This document shows positions 17,343 to 25,653 of a stretch of 64,000 nucleotides of DNA, one piece after another (within the stretch, counting starts at the first letter, position 1; every line of letters begins with the position of its first letter). Under the pieces are notes generated by a model. That model did no database searches. It was not told where the DNA came from and saw nothing but the letters and a program-made list of their open reading frames with translations. Source of the stretch: Afipia sp. 1NLS2 (GTDB taxonomy: Bacteria; Pseudomonadota; Alphaproteobacteria; Rhizobiales; Xanthobacteraceae); the NCBI RefSeq assembly GCF_000178995.1, contig NZ_ADVZ01000003.1, positions 434,001 to 498,000 on the forward strand. Reading direction: 5' to 3'. The position numbers and the translations under genes were made by a program.

Positions 17343-18944
17343 TTAGTTCGGCACGGTGTTTTTCTCTCGTGCTTTGAGAATAACCTCGACGATCCGCTTG
17401 AGTTGCCGGACGGAGCCGCCGCGCCAATGATACGCAGTGGCGTGGTACTCGTCGCCGTTGAGTGGGGTGATCCAGCGCGGATCGAGCTGACGCTCAATGG
17501 CGATGCCGGCGAGCACTGCGGGCAATAATTGATCGAGATCGTTTGCTTGCGGCGTGGGAAAGTTGATTATGCGCAGCCGATCTCGCAGCGGCGAGGGCAG
17601 GGCATCGGTGCTGTTGGCGGTCATGACGTAATTGACGTGCGACAGGTCGAGAGTTGTCTGCAGCGCGGGATCCGGATAACGCGCGGCGGTCTCCGGCTCG
17701 AAGAAGCCGAGCAGGCAATCCCAGAGCCGGCCATGGTCGCTTCGGGTTGCGGCCTTCTCGAGCTCATCAATCAGGACGAGCGGATTGGCGTGGGCCGCGC
17801 GATGAACCGCCATGAACGGATGACAGGGCTCGGTCGAGTGCCAGCGCCGGTCGGTGCCGGCAAAGATTGAGCCGTCGGATTGGGCGCCATCGACGCGCCA
17901 GACAATAAGGCCGAGCTCTTCGGCCAGACGCCTGGCAAAGCGCGACTTGCCGGCGCCAGGTTGGCCAACCAGCAAGGTGGGTTTCAATCTGACGATCCGC
18001 TGGCCGATGAGATCGGACAGGATGGCGTCGATCGCCTCCTGCGCGTAAGGGAACTCGAACAGTAGCGTTGCGCGCACCTTGGGAAGCGGTGGCGCCAAGG
18101 TGAGCGGCAAAGGAGAGTTGATCGCGGACTTGTAGGTCCTGGTCAGGCTTGAAGAACTGGCCCCCTGTTCGGGCAACGAGCAGACCATGACATGGTCCTC
18201 CGGCACGTCATCGGGAGCAGAATCCTTACTGGTGGCCGTCTTATCCGATGTTTGGTCGTCGTCGCGATGGCGGTACTCGTTGCGAACTTCCTCCTGGGCG
18301 GCCTGGATGCGGCAGGTCACCATGAAGTGGCCCAAACCGAGGGCGGCATCCACCGCGAGGTCGTAGTGCTGCAGTTCGGGTGTGACCTGCAGCACGAGAG
18401 GTGCTGCCGCCCAGCCGTAGAGGAAGGATTCCACCTCGGCCAGCATCGGCTTGCTCAACACATGCCAGCGTTTCTTGCGGGCGGCGAACAGGGCGGCCGT
18501 GACACGCCAGTAGGCCTTCGCATCATAGGCGATATGGGGTGCTGGCAAGGACAATAGCCGCACGCAGTCGGAAAGACTGCGCAGGATCGCCCGGTCCTCT
18601 GCCGTGGCAAGACGATCCAGCTCCTCGGCCAGAAGTGCGCCGGTGGCATAGTCCTTGGCGATCAGCCAGGGCTCCAGCGCCACTTTTGGTGCAACCTGAT
18701 TGATCTCGGCGGCAAGCCGCTCTTCGACAAGGCTTGAATGCTCGTCGCTGAGCAGGCCGTAACGGAACAGCCGATGCAGGCTGAGCCGCTCGTCTTTGAG
18801 GTCGCCACTGTCGGCGGCTGTCCCCAACAGGAGCCGCTCGTCGTCGACCGTGATGCTGATCTCCTCGCCCGCATCCCCGTTGTCGTCGGGGCCAAGGTTG
18901 CTGTTGTTGTCGTCATCGTCGTTGTCATCGAACGGCTTGCTCAT
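17343..18944 (-). CDS. AAA+ ATPase (Lon/MoxR-like core) of accessory operon
   Basis: 533 aa. A highly acidic Asp/Asn-rich start (residues 6-22) precedes an all-alpha N-terminal region of about 280 residues with no family I recognise. The AAA+ core follows: Walker A GQPGAGKS (327-334), Walker B LVLIDELEK (389-397), sensor-1 VMTANS (440-445) and the arginine-finger segment SPLRDRLRII (451-460). The core is closest in style to the ATPase module of Lon. No protease Ser/Lys dyad region is present, since the protein ends about 70 residues after the arginine finger. Its ATG overlaps the stop of the phosphoesterase gene (ATGA), and it is the last gene of a four-gene leftward operon. It probably remodels a protein or nucleoprotein target. 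Confidence 0.75.
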   Translation of the reverse strand: MSKPFDDNDDDDNNSNLGPDDNGDAGEEISITVDDERLLLGTAADSGDLKDERLSLHRLFRYGLLSDEHSSLVEERLAAEINQVAPKVALEPWLIAKDYATGALLAEELDRLATAEDRAILRSLSDCVRLLSLPAPHIAYDAKAYWRVTAALFAARKKRWHVLSKPMLAEVESFLYGWAAAPLVLQVTPELQHYDLAVDAALGLGHFMVTCRIQAAQEEVRNEYRHRDDDQTSDKTATSKDSAPDDVPEDHVMVCSLPEQGASSSSLTRTYKSAINSPLPLTLAPPLPKVRATLLFEFPYAQEAIDAILSDLIGQRIVRLKPTLLVGQPGAGKSRFARRLAEELGLIVWRVDGAQSDGSIFAGTDRRWHSTEPCHPFMAVHRAAHANPLVLIDELEKAATRSDHGRLWDCLLGFFEPETAARYPDPALQTTLDLSHVNYVMTANSTDALPSPLRDRLRIINFPTPQANDLDQLLPAVLAGIAIERQLDPRWITPLNGDEYHATAYHWRGGSVRQLKRIVEVILKAREKNTVPN

Positions 18945-19714
18945 GACCCCACCTCCACGAGCAAGGAGGGGTTGAAGGCCGGGTTCTCGTCGCCATAGCC
19001 ATTGGGGTTGCAGACGATGCGCGTCTTATGGATGGCATAGTCGAAGGAGTGATGGACGTGGCCATGCACCCACAGGTCAGGCCCATGAGGACCTTCCAGC
19101 AGCGTCGACAGGTCGGACACGAAGGCCGCCGATAGCAGATCATCCTTGTAGACCGGATGCAGCGATCCGGGATGCGGCGCATGATGGGTGACGACGATGC
19201 TGGCGCCGTCAAACGGCGTTCTCAGCACAGTCTCCAGGTACTGGCGTGACTCCAGGTGCAGCCGCCAGGCGTCAGTCGGGCGGAAGCGGTGGAATGGCTG
19301 CTTGGACCAAGCGATCAGGCGATGGTCGTTCATGACCTCCCGGGCGTGCGCCATGATGAGCGGTGCGGCGTGCTCCCCGAAGAGTCTGTAGTCGGTCCAC
19401 AGCGAAGCGCCGATGAAGCGAACGCCGTGCAAGACCACTGTCTCGTTCTCGAGCAAGTGGATGTTGAACTCAGGGGCGAGCCTCTCTGCCAGGGCAACTT
19501 CCTCCGGCAAGCAGCGGCGATAGAACTCGTGGTTGCCCAGCACCATGATGATCGGGATCTCGGAAGGCACGATCCCGCGCAACGTAGCGAAGGCCTTGTC
19601 GGCGCCCTCGCAGGTATCACCGGCCACGATCACCGCATCGATGTCCGGCTGAAGCTGGATCGCTTTAGCTGGATAGATATCGGCATGAAGGTCGCTAAAG
19701 ATCTGAAGCTTCAT
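18941..19714 (-). CDS. Calcineurin-like metallophosphoesterase
   Basis: 257 aa from the ATG at 19714, which has a strong GGGAGGTG ribosome site. A complete two-metal phosphoesterase set is visible: D-x-H in MKLQIFSDLHADIYP, GD in IVAGDTCEG, GNHE in VLGNHEFY, VTHHAPHPGS and GHVHHS. These predict an active phosphodiesterase or phosphatase on nucleic acid, cyclic nucleotide or phosphoprotein substrates. It sits between an unknown 134-aa protein and the AAA+ ATPase with overlaps of a few bases at both ends. The pairing of a phosphoesterase with an AAA+ ATPase and a GIY-YIG nuclease points to nucleic-acid processing (inference). Confidence 0.82.
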   Translation of the reverse strand: MKLQIFSDLHADIYPAKAIQLQPDIDAVIVAGDTCEGADKAFATLRGIVPSEIPIIMVLGNHEFYRRCLPEEVALAERLAPEFNIHLLENETVVLHGVRFIGASLWTDYRLFGEHAAPLIMAHAREVMNDHRLIAWSKQPFHRFRPTDAWRLHLESRQYLETVLRTPFDGASIVVTHHAPHPGSLHPVYKDDLLSAAFVSDLSTLLEGPHGPDLWVHGHVHHSFDYAIHKTRIVCNPNGYGDENPAFNPSLLVEVGS

Positions 19715-20115
19715 GCTGCACCTCCCTGCGAACGCTCGGACTTGGGCGTCTTTGGCGTCGGGATCCTGGCCAGCCAGCGCTCGGTGAGAGGCCACAGGTC
19801 CTGATGGGACCTGCTATCGAGGGCATGGGCGAGCATCAGCACCGCGGCGGGATTGCCGTTCAGGGCACACAGCAGAACTGCGCTCATCACGACATCGAGG
19901 CGCAAGCCGGATTCGCCGCTGTGGATGAGCGGCAAGGCAATGCCGATCGCTTCCGCGGCATCACCGGCCACAGCCTGTTGCCATCCCGGCTCGCCAAGGA
20001 CGGCGATCTGTGACAGCGACCGTCGCAGGGCGTAGCGGTGCGTCGCGTCGAGACGGTTGGGCGGCGTTGTCCGCCACCAATCCCATGGGAAGGTCTTGTC
20101 GAGAGCATGTGTCAT
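19711..20115 (-). CDS. Unknown 134-aa protein of the GIY-YIG/phosphoesterase/AAA operon
   Basis: Starts at ATG 20115 with a GGAGGG ribosome site; its stop overlaps the start of the phosphoesterase gene by four bases. The first 90 codons visible in the longer open frame are shadow sequence. The protein begins with an aromatic segment (FPWDWWRTTP), is largely helical with an Ala/Leu-rich middle, and ends in a basic tail (TPKTPKSERS). I recognise no family. Its conserved spacing inside the operon argues that it is a real component. Confidence 0.6.
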   Translation of the reverse strand: MTHALDKTFPWDWWRTTPPNRLDATHRYALRRSLSQIAVLGEPGWQQAVAGDAAEAIGIALPLIHSGESGLRLDVVMSAVLLCALNGNPAAVLMLAHALDSRSHQDLWPLTERWLARIPTPKTPKSERSQGGAA

Positions 20116-20128
20116 GGTCTCACCCTCC

Positions 20129-21082
20129 TCACGCGGCCACGATGATGGGACTGGCATGGCTGAGCCGTTGCCAGAGCCGTGCCGTGGCCTGTGCGCCGCA
20201 CACCACCTGGGCGGCGGTGTTGAGCGAGTGGAAGGCAACCGCCACAGTGAGACGAAGCCGGTCCTCGACCCCGGTGATCGGAGCGAGAGCCGCGGCGTCC
20301 CGCAGGGCCTCATGACGGGTTTTGACGATCGGCCGCGCACTGGGGTTGATGCTGCTGCGAACCTCCGACCCTGCGGCCACAACAAAGCTGTCGCCGAGCG
20401 GATAACCTCGCGCCCAGATACCGCAGTAGTTCAGCTCGTACTCCTGTGAGCCGATCGGCGCGGTCGAGACGCCAATTTGCATCAGGCTGTTCTCGTCGTC
20501 CTCGTCATCTAGCGTGTCGGATGACGCCAACGCGGACATCGAAGAAGCCGCCGGTCTGGTATTGTTGGAGTGGAACGCGCGGCAGCCGGCATCGAACAGC
20601 AGCCGCTCCCCATCCGTGACGATCCGCTCCAGCGTCGTGCGATGCCAGGACGTTGGTTCGGTCTGTGGCGGGTTCTTGTCTTTCCGCACGGTGACGAAGC
20701 CGGCCGATTCCGCCAAACGCGTCAGGCGCTCCTGCAGGAACATCGGGCCGGACTTGTCGTACCAGCGGTGGGCGAGGCCGCTGACCACGAAAACTTCATT
20801 GGCGAACGACTTGTCCGGATCGGCCAGATGCTCGCCGAGGCGGCGCGCCATGTTGCCGGTCTCGCCGACATAGATCTCGCGGTCGTTGGAGAGGATATAA
20901 CAGGCCGGCAGCCAGGACAGACGGTTGCGCAGTTCCTCGTCGACCGGCGCAAACGGGAAGGCGCAGACCGAGAGCCTCGAGGCTTCGTCGATGATATCCC
21001 GAAAGCCGATGATCCCGGACTTCGGGCGATGGATGATGGTGGTGGTGCCCGCGTCAAAGGCAGGCTGACAAACGGAAGACAT
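20129..21082 (-). CDS. GIY-YIG nuclease domain protein
   Basis: 317 aa from ATG 21082. The GIY-YIG endonuclease core is visible at about 61-86: CYIL for GIY, IYVGET for YIG, then the RRLGEHL helix with its catalytic-type Arg, and a later Glu-rich helix. The C-terminal half (about 200-317) has no family I recognise and includes a DDEDDE acidic stretch. It is first in a four-gene operon and is preceded by 144 bp and then the 52-codon ORF of the 327-bp repeat. GIY-YIG domains cut DNA in homing, repair, restriction and mobile-element enzymes. Which role applies here is not decided by the sequence. Confidence 0.75.
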   Translation of the reverse strand: MSSVCQPAFDAGTTTIIHRPKSGIIGFRDIIDEASRLSVCAFPFAPVDEELRNRLSWLPACYILSNDREIYVGETGNMARRLGEHLADPDKSFANEVFVVSGLAHRWYDKSGPMFLQERLTRLAESAGFVTVRKDKNPPQTEPTSWHRTTLERIVTDGERLLFDAGCRAFHSNNTRPAASSMSALASSDTLDDEDDENSLMQIGVSTAPIGSQEYELNYCGIWARGYPLGDSFVVAAGSEVRSSINPSARPIVKTRHEALRDAAALAPITGVEDRLRLTVAVAFHSLNTAAQVVCGAQATARLWQRLSHASPIIVAA

Positions 21083-21225
21083 GTGATGGGAATCCCTTGC
21101 TGAAAGGGATCGGGTCCTGAGGGCAGGGCGCGCGCATCCGTTGCCGCGATCACGCTGATGAGCGCGGATCATGAGACCGCGAACCCTGAGCGTGCCTCAC
21201 GCACGCCGCTCAAGGCGACCGATCG

Positions 21226-21384
21226 CTAGATGGCGGATGAGAAGCCGATAACGGGCAGGCCCAGCGGCATAGAGCCGGCAGGGCGGAACATGGTCCGACC
21301 ATGCCGCCCCAAATGGGCAGCGATCATTGGCAACAAGGGATGGGAAGGGCGCCGCGAATCGCGGATAAACTGGCACTCAGCCAT
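21226..21384 (-). CDS. 52-aa repeat-borne small ORF, copy 1
   Basis: ATG 21384 follows AAGGAG (minus strand) at ideal spacing and runs 52 codons to TAG. A second copy at 51878-52036 has the same length with no indels, although indels occur elsewhere in the surrounding repeat. The two products share MAECQFIRDSR, PSHPLLPMIAA and the ending GFSSAI. I recognise no family. The differences between copies are mostly amino-acid changing, so either fast evolution or a non-coding role is possible. It lies directly upstream of the GIY-YIG operon. Confidence 0.4.
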   Translation of the reverse strand: MAECQFIRDSRRPSHPLLPMIAAHLGRHGRTMFRPAGSMPLGLPVIGFSSAI

Positions 21385-21553
21385 GACTGACTCCTTACAA
21401 GTCGGTTGTGGTTAGGCCGTCGTTTGGTGTTGCAAGCACCGGACGGCGGCCGCCAAAGCTCTCGCGCTCTGGCCCCATCAACGTGGAGGCCGCCAAATCA
21501 AAAAGCTAGACTCGTAAACGATACATCCGGCGCGATGGTTAATAGAGCGCTCT
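21227..21553. repeat. Dispersed ~327-bp repeat, copy 1
   Basis: Matches 51879-52204 at roughly 85-90% by eye in the same orientation. Both copies begin at TAGATGGCGGATGAGAAGCC and end at AGAGCGCTCT. No terminal inverted repeats or transposase are present. The left half encodes the 52-aa ORF. The right half would hold its upstream region, including TCGTAAACGATACATCC, which is conserved in both copies. Confidence 0.8.
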
Positions 21554-21637
21554 TTGCGAAATGCACCCTTCCGGCAGATGGATTTTTGAACTGTTTAGCG
21601 AGCCGGAGTAGGTAGGGTGAGGTGTCGGCCTAAGTTA

Positions 21638-23089
21638 TCAAAACGAGCCGAAGATCGTGCTGAGGACGATCACTGCAATCAGGGCAAGGAGCGAGGTTGC
21701 GATGCCTACCATGACGATATCGAAATAGCTCTCGCGATGGGTCACGCCACAAATGGCAAGAAGGCTCACGACGGCACCATTGTGCGGTAGGATGTCCAGC
21801 GTTCCCGATCCGATGACGGCGATACGGTGCAGGAGAGCGGGGTTGATGCCTTCCCGCACAGCGATCCCCATATAGATATTTCCGAGCGCGTCGAGTGCGA
21901 TCGTCAGACCGCCGGAGGCCGAGCCTGTTAGCGCCGCCAGCAGGTTGGTGGCGATCGCAAGCGATACGAGCGGGCCACCTTCCATGTCGAGAACCCAGTC
22001 TCTTACTGTGGCGAAGGCTGGTAGGGCGGCGACCACCGCACCGAAGCCGACGAGGCTGGCAACGCTCAGCGCTGGGAGTACAGAGGCATTGGCGCCTGCG
22101 TCGATGGTCTTCCGTAGGGATGGCAGCCGTCTCCAATTGCAGGCAATGGCCGTTACGATCGCCGCCGCGAGCGCGGTGATCACAGACCAGACGCCGGCGA
22201 CGGCGGCAAGCGATGTACCGCCCCATCGTGCTTCCGCTAAGAAGGTGGTGTCGATCCTTGGCAGGATAACGAGCGACATCAGAAGATTGACCACGACGAC
22301 TACGACGAGCGGCGTGGCGGCACTCAGAACAGGTGCTGCCATCTGGCTGCGCTGACCATGGGCGATTTCCGCTGGGTCGAATTCTCCGGTGGCGGTGGCG
22401 CGTTCGCGTACCAGTTCGTTCGCCATCGCTTCGCCGGGGGAAGGAGCGTCGGTGCCGTAACCTTCGCCGGAAAGGCGAGCTATTCTTTCTGCCCTCCCGA
22501 GCCACCAGAGCCCTGTGCCCAGCATGACGAGCGAGGCGACGAGGCCGAGGCCGGGCGCTGCGAAAGGTGTCGTGCCGAAGAACGGCATCGGGATTGCATT
22601 TTGGATCGAGGGCGTGCCCGGCAATGCCGACATGGTGAAGGTTGACGTACCAAGAATAACGGCTGCGGGCAGAAGTCGGCGAGGAATGGAGGCCTTGACG
22701 AACAAGGATTGTGCCATCGGTACGATCACGAAGAAGGCGACAAACAGGCTGACGCCACCATAGGTGACGAAAGCACCTGCAAGGACGACCGCGAGGATGA
22801 CTCGCTTCTCGCCCAGGTGCCGCGTGATGAAGTCGGCAACGGACGATACCGCACCGCTGTCGTCCATCAGCTTCCCGAATACCGCCCCCAGCAGAAAGAT
22901 CGGAAAGAATTGTGCGATGAACGTTGCGGCGCTGCCCATGAACGTCTGCGTCCAGTGGGCAAGCAGCGGTTCACCGCCGAACAATGCTGCGACAAGCGCA
23001 GCGATTGGCGCAAGTAGCAGGACGCTCCACCCCCGGAAGGCGAGCCAGATGAGGAGGCCAAGCCCGGCAAGGATGCCGAGAAGATCCAT
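21638..23089 (-). CDS. GntP-family permease
   Basis: 483 aa, about 12-14 hydrophobic helices, normal GntP/gluconate-permease length. Family hallmarks include FFPIFLLGAVFGKLMDDSGA near the N-terminus, the Gly/Ser-rich VTYGGVSLFVAFFV and GTSTFTMSALPGTPSIQN. GntP members carry gluconate and related hydroxy acids, and in alphaproteobacteria are often found beside hydroxybutyrate and PHB genes. It begins four bases after the stop of the patatin gene, so the two are co-transcribed. Confidence 0.85.
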   Translation of the reverse strand: MDLLGILAGLGLLIWLAFRGWSVLLLAPIAALVAALFGGEPLLAHWTQTFMGSAATFIAQFFPIFLLGAVFGKLMDDSGAVSSVADFITRHLGEKRVILAVVLAGAFVTYGGVSLFVAFFVIVPMAQSLFVKASIPRRLLPAAVILGTSTFTMSALPGTPSIQNAIPMPFFGTTPFAAPGLGLVASLVMLGTGLWWLGRAERIARLSGEGYGTDAPSPGEAMANELVRERATATGEFDPAEIAHGQRSQMAAPVLSAATPLVVVVVVNLLMSLVILPRIDTTFLAEARWGGTSLAAVAGVWSVITALAAAIVTAIACNWRRLPSLRKTIDAGANASVLPALSVASLVGFGAVVAALPAFATVRDWVLDMEGGPLVSLAIATNLLAALTGSASGGLTIALDALGNIYMGIAVREGINPALLHRIAVIGSGTLDILPHNGAVVSLLAICGVTHRESYFDIVMVGIATSLLALIAVIVLSTIFGSF

Positions 23090-23093
23090 GTGC

Positions 23094-24113
23094 CTAGCAC
23101 TCCGTCAACAGGATATCGAGATCGGTGGTGGAGCGGTTGCCCAGATCGGCGCCGTAGGTCTCGATGAATTCATTGGCGGCCCGGCGACCCTCCTTGTGTA
23201 GTTTGGAGATGAACGCACGCTCGGCATTGAGTTTGGAAGAGGCGCCCAATCCGGTCAGCATGTCGCTCTTGATCCGATGCATGCGCATCTTCGCCCATCG
23301 CTCGCCTTCACCGTGCCCCGGATCGGCGACCTGACGCAGCAGCGCGATCATGCGCAGTTCCTTCGATAGTGTCGCGTTGAAGGAGATTTCGTTGAGGCGG
23401 TTGAGAATCTCAGCCGAGCTGCGCGGCTCCTCCGACCGTTCGGTCGGGTTGATCTGAACGATGATTGTATCGTGCGAGTCGGTTTCGCGAACGAGCGGTG
23501 TGATCGTTGGATTGCCAGCGTAGCCGCCATCCCAGTAGAACTCTCCGTCGATCGTGACCGCACGGAACATCGTCGGCAAACAGGCCGAGGCCAACAGCAC
23601 ATCCACCGTGATCTCTGCGTTGCGAAAGATGCGACCGCGGCCGGTGCGGACATGTGTTGTGGTGACGAACAGCTTAATCGGCGACTGGACAAGGCGCTCG
23701 AAGTCGATGCTTTCGGCGAGAATATCACGCAGCGGGTTGAACCCCGTCGGGTTGAGATCGTAAGGCGACCAGAGGCGCGACATCAGATCCGTGGCGATAT
23801 AGGCTGGTGACGTATCGAGCGACCAGCGCCCGAGAAGCCGGTCGAGCGGAGAACGCTGCAGCGGGCTTAAGACGGCGGCGTCGGATACACGTCGCCAGTA
23901 TTGCTCAAGCGCTGCGCGCGCCCCGTCAGCCCCACCCCTCATCCAGCCGTCTACCAGGACTGCTGCATTCATGGCGCCGGCGGAGGTGCCGGAGATTCCT
24001 GCGATCTGCAGCCAAGGTTCGTCCAGAAACCGGTCGAGGACCCCCCACGTGAATGCACCGTGAGAGCCGCCTCCCTGAAGAGCGAGATCAATCAGCACTG
24101 GTTCTCGGTTCAT
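23094..24113 (-). CDS. Patatin-like phospholipase/hydrolase
   Basis: 339 aa from ATG 24113; the longer frame to 24224 adds an unrelated basic stretch. The Ser-Asp dyad is complete: oxyanion loop ALQGGGSHGAF (about 10-20), nucleophile elbow GISGTSAGAMNAA and catalytic Asp in WDGGYAGNP. Patatins hydrolyse lipid esters, and some bacterial members act on polyhydroxybutyrate stores. Pairing with a GntP permease resembles loci in related bacteria that also include 3-hydroxybutyrate dehydrogenase, but no such gene is present here. The start has only a weak ribosome site. Confidence 0.82.
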   Translation of the reverse strand: MNREPVLIDLALQGGGSHGAFTWGVLDRFLDEPWLQIAGISGTSAGAMNAAVLVDGWMRGGADGARAALEQYWRRVSDAAVLSPLQRSPLDRLLGRWSLDTSPAYIATDLMSRLWSPYDLNPTGFNPLRDILAESIDFERLVQSPIKLFVTTTHVRTGRGRIFRNAEITVDVLLASACLPTMFRAVTIDGEFYWDGGYAGNPTITPLVRETDSHDTIIVQINPTERSEEPRSSAEILNRLNEISFNATLSKELRMIALLRQVADPGHGEGERWAKMRMHRIKSDMLTGLGASSKLNAERAFISKLHKEGRRAANEFIETYGADLGNRSTTDLDILLTEC

Positions 24114-24336
24114 CGGCACAGTCTGAGCAGCAAGATGTCGGAGTACCTTGGCAGGAAACACGACGATTACCAAGAGCCTCGCTCGAGCGGCGATCGAGGG
24201 AAACCGGAACGGGTGTGCCCGCAATGGACGCGGGCCAAAGGAAGGGTATGGATAATACCAGGTTTCTCCAACGGGGAGCGCGGTGCTTCAGAGATTGCCG
24301 ATGTCGTGAATAGCCGCTTTTAGCGCATAACGGCGT

Positions 24337-25653
24337 TTATCCTCGAAACGCTTTTGTAATTTGATCCCGGAGAGGCTTGACGAAATACGACAGCGCTGTT
24401 CGCGGAGTTGTTTCGATAAAGGATTCAACAGGCATGCCCGGCACGAGCTTGTTTTTCCCGAGCCGTCTTATCTCGTCCGAAGGAATTTGAATGCGAACTC
24501 GATAGTAACTTGCATCGGATTTCTGGTCCTGGGTCGCATCGGCCGAAACGATCGTCACGGTGCCGTTGATTTCAGGTGTCGTTCGTATGTCGAATGCTGG
24601 AAAACGCAAAACGACCCGTTGTCCCACAGAGACATTATTGATGTCGCGGGGGGCAACCTTCGTTTCAGCCATCAGCGCGTCGTGGTCCGGAACGACCAGC
24701 AGGATCTGTTCGCCGGGTGAAACGACTCCTCCGATAGTGTGAACCGATAATTCATGGATGATGCCATCCTGCGGCGCACGGATATCAATTCGTTTGAGTT
24801 CATCTTCTGCCGCAATTCTGCGCTCGTCCAGTTCGGCGATTTTGCCTTGGATTTCCCTCAATTCTCTGGCGACGTCACTTCTCAAATCCTGGTCGATTTG
24901 AATAATCTTCAATTCAATTTCGGAAATTTTTCCTCTCGATTCCGCGATCGAGGCGGTAAGTCGATTGTTTTCACCGTCTAGACGCGCAGCTTCCCGCTGA
25001 AGTGCCGTGAGACGAGACAGAGGAACGAGATTCTTCTTCCATAGCTCGCCGACGCCCTCGATTTCTTTCTGAATGAGTTCGTTTTGCCGCTTCCCAGCCT
25101 CGACTTGCCCGATATAGCCCCGAATTTGTTCCCGCAACTGAATGATCTGTTCCTGAAGCTGCTTCTTCTGTCCCTGTCGTGCATCGCTGCGGAAAATGAA
25201 CAATCGTGTTTCGCCAGCCATCAAATGCGCGGCTTCCGAACTTTGCGCGTGGGACAGAAGTCTTTTCGGAAAACTTATTTCATGCGATCCATCGCGCTCG
25301 GCGGTGAGGCGCGCCTCTCGTGCTGTTAATTCATCAAGACTTTTGACGATAACCGCGAGATTTGCGCGAGGTACCGTATCGTCAAGACGAATCAAGACTT
25401 GTCCGGCTTTGACCTCATCGCCGTCGCGGACGTGTAATTCCCCGACGATGCCCGCGGTCAAATGCTGTACCTTTTTGACATTGCTATCGACTGTAATCGT
25501 CCCGGTTGCGATCACCGCACCTGCAATGTTTGTAATAGCCGCCCAGCCCCCAAATCCACAAGTCAGCGTTATCAGGACAATGGCACCGGCTATGACGTGG
25601 CGCCGGGTGGATCGTATTATCTGTGATGAAGGGGGCAGGGCCACAGCGGTCAT
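24337..25653 (-). CDS. Type I secretion periplasmic adaptor (HlyD/PrtE family)
   Basis: Membrane fusion protein of 438 aa. One N-terminal transmembrane helix (about residues 20-45) is followed by a lipoyl half-motif (GTITVDSNVKKVQHLTAGIVGELHVRDGDEVKAGQVLIRLD). A long alpha-helical hairpin lies at about 105-290, and a second lipoyl/beta-barrel part (RIDIRAPQDGIIHELSVHTIGGVVSPGEQILLVVP) extends to the C-terminus. It bridges the inner-membrane ABC protein to an outer-membrane TolC. Its start overlaps the stop of the ABC gene by four bases. No TolC gene is in the window, so a shared TolC is likely. Confidence 0.88.
   Translation of the reverse strand: MTAVALPPSSQIIRSTRRHVIAGAIVLITLTCGFGGWAAITNIAGAVIATGTITVDSNVKKVQHLTAGIVGELHVRDGDEVKAGQVLIRLDDTVPRANLAVIVKSLDELTAREARLTAERDGSHEISFPKRLLSHAQSSEAAHLMAGETRLFIFRSDARQGQKKQLQEQIIQLREQIRGYIGQVEAGKRQNELIQKEIEGVGELWKKNLVPLSRLTALQREAARLDGENNRLTASIAESRGKISEIELKIIQIDQDLRSDVARELREIQGKIAELDERRIAAEDELKRIDIRAPQDGIIHELSVHTIGGVVSPGEQILLVVPDHDALMAETKVAPRDINNVSVGQRVVLRFPAFDIRTTPEINGTVTIVSADATQDQKSDASYYRVRIQIPSDEIRRLGKNKLVPGMPVESFIETTPRTALSYFVKPLRDQITKAFRG

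Noticed and set aside
18888-18944. GTC/GTT-rich tract as a microsatellite
   Set aside because: It encodes the Asp/Asn-rich start of the AAA+ ATPase in frame and is too irregular for a simple repeat.
19716-20385. N-terminal extension of the 134-aa protein to 224 codons
   Set aside because: The extra N-terminal residues run over the GIY-YIG gene in another frame, and a strong ribosome site precedes the internal ATG at 20115.
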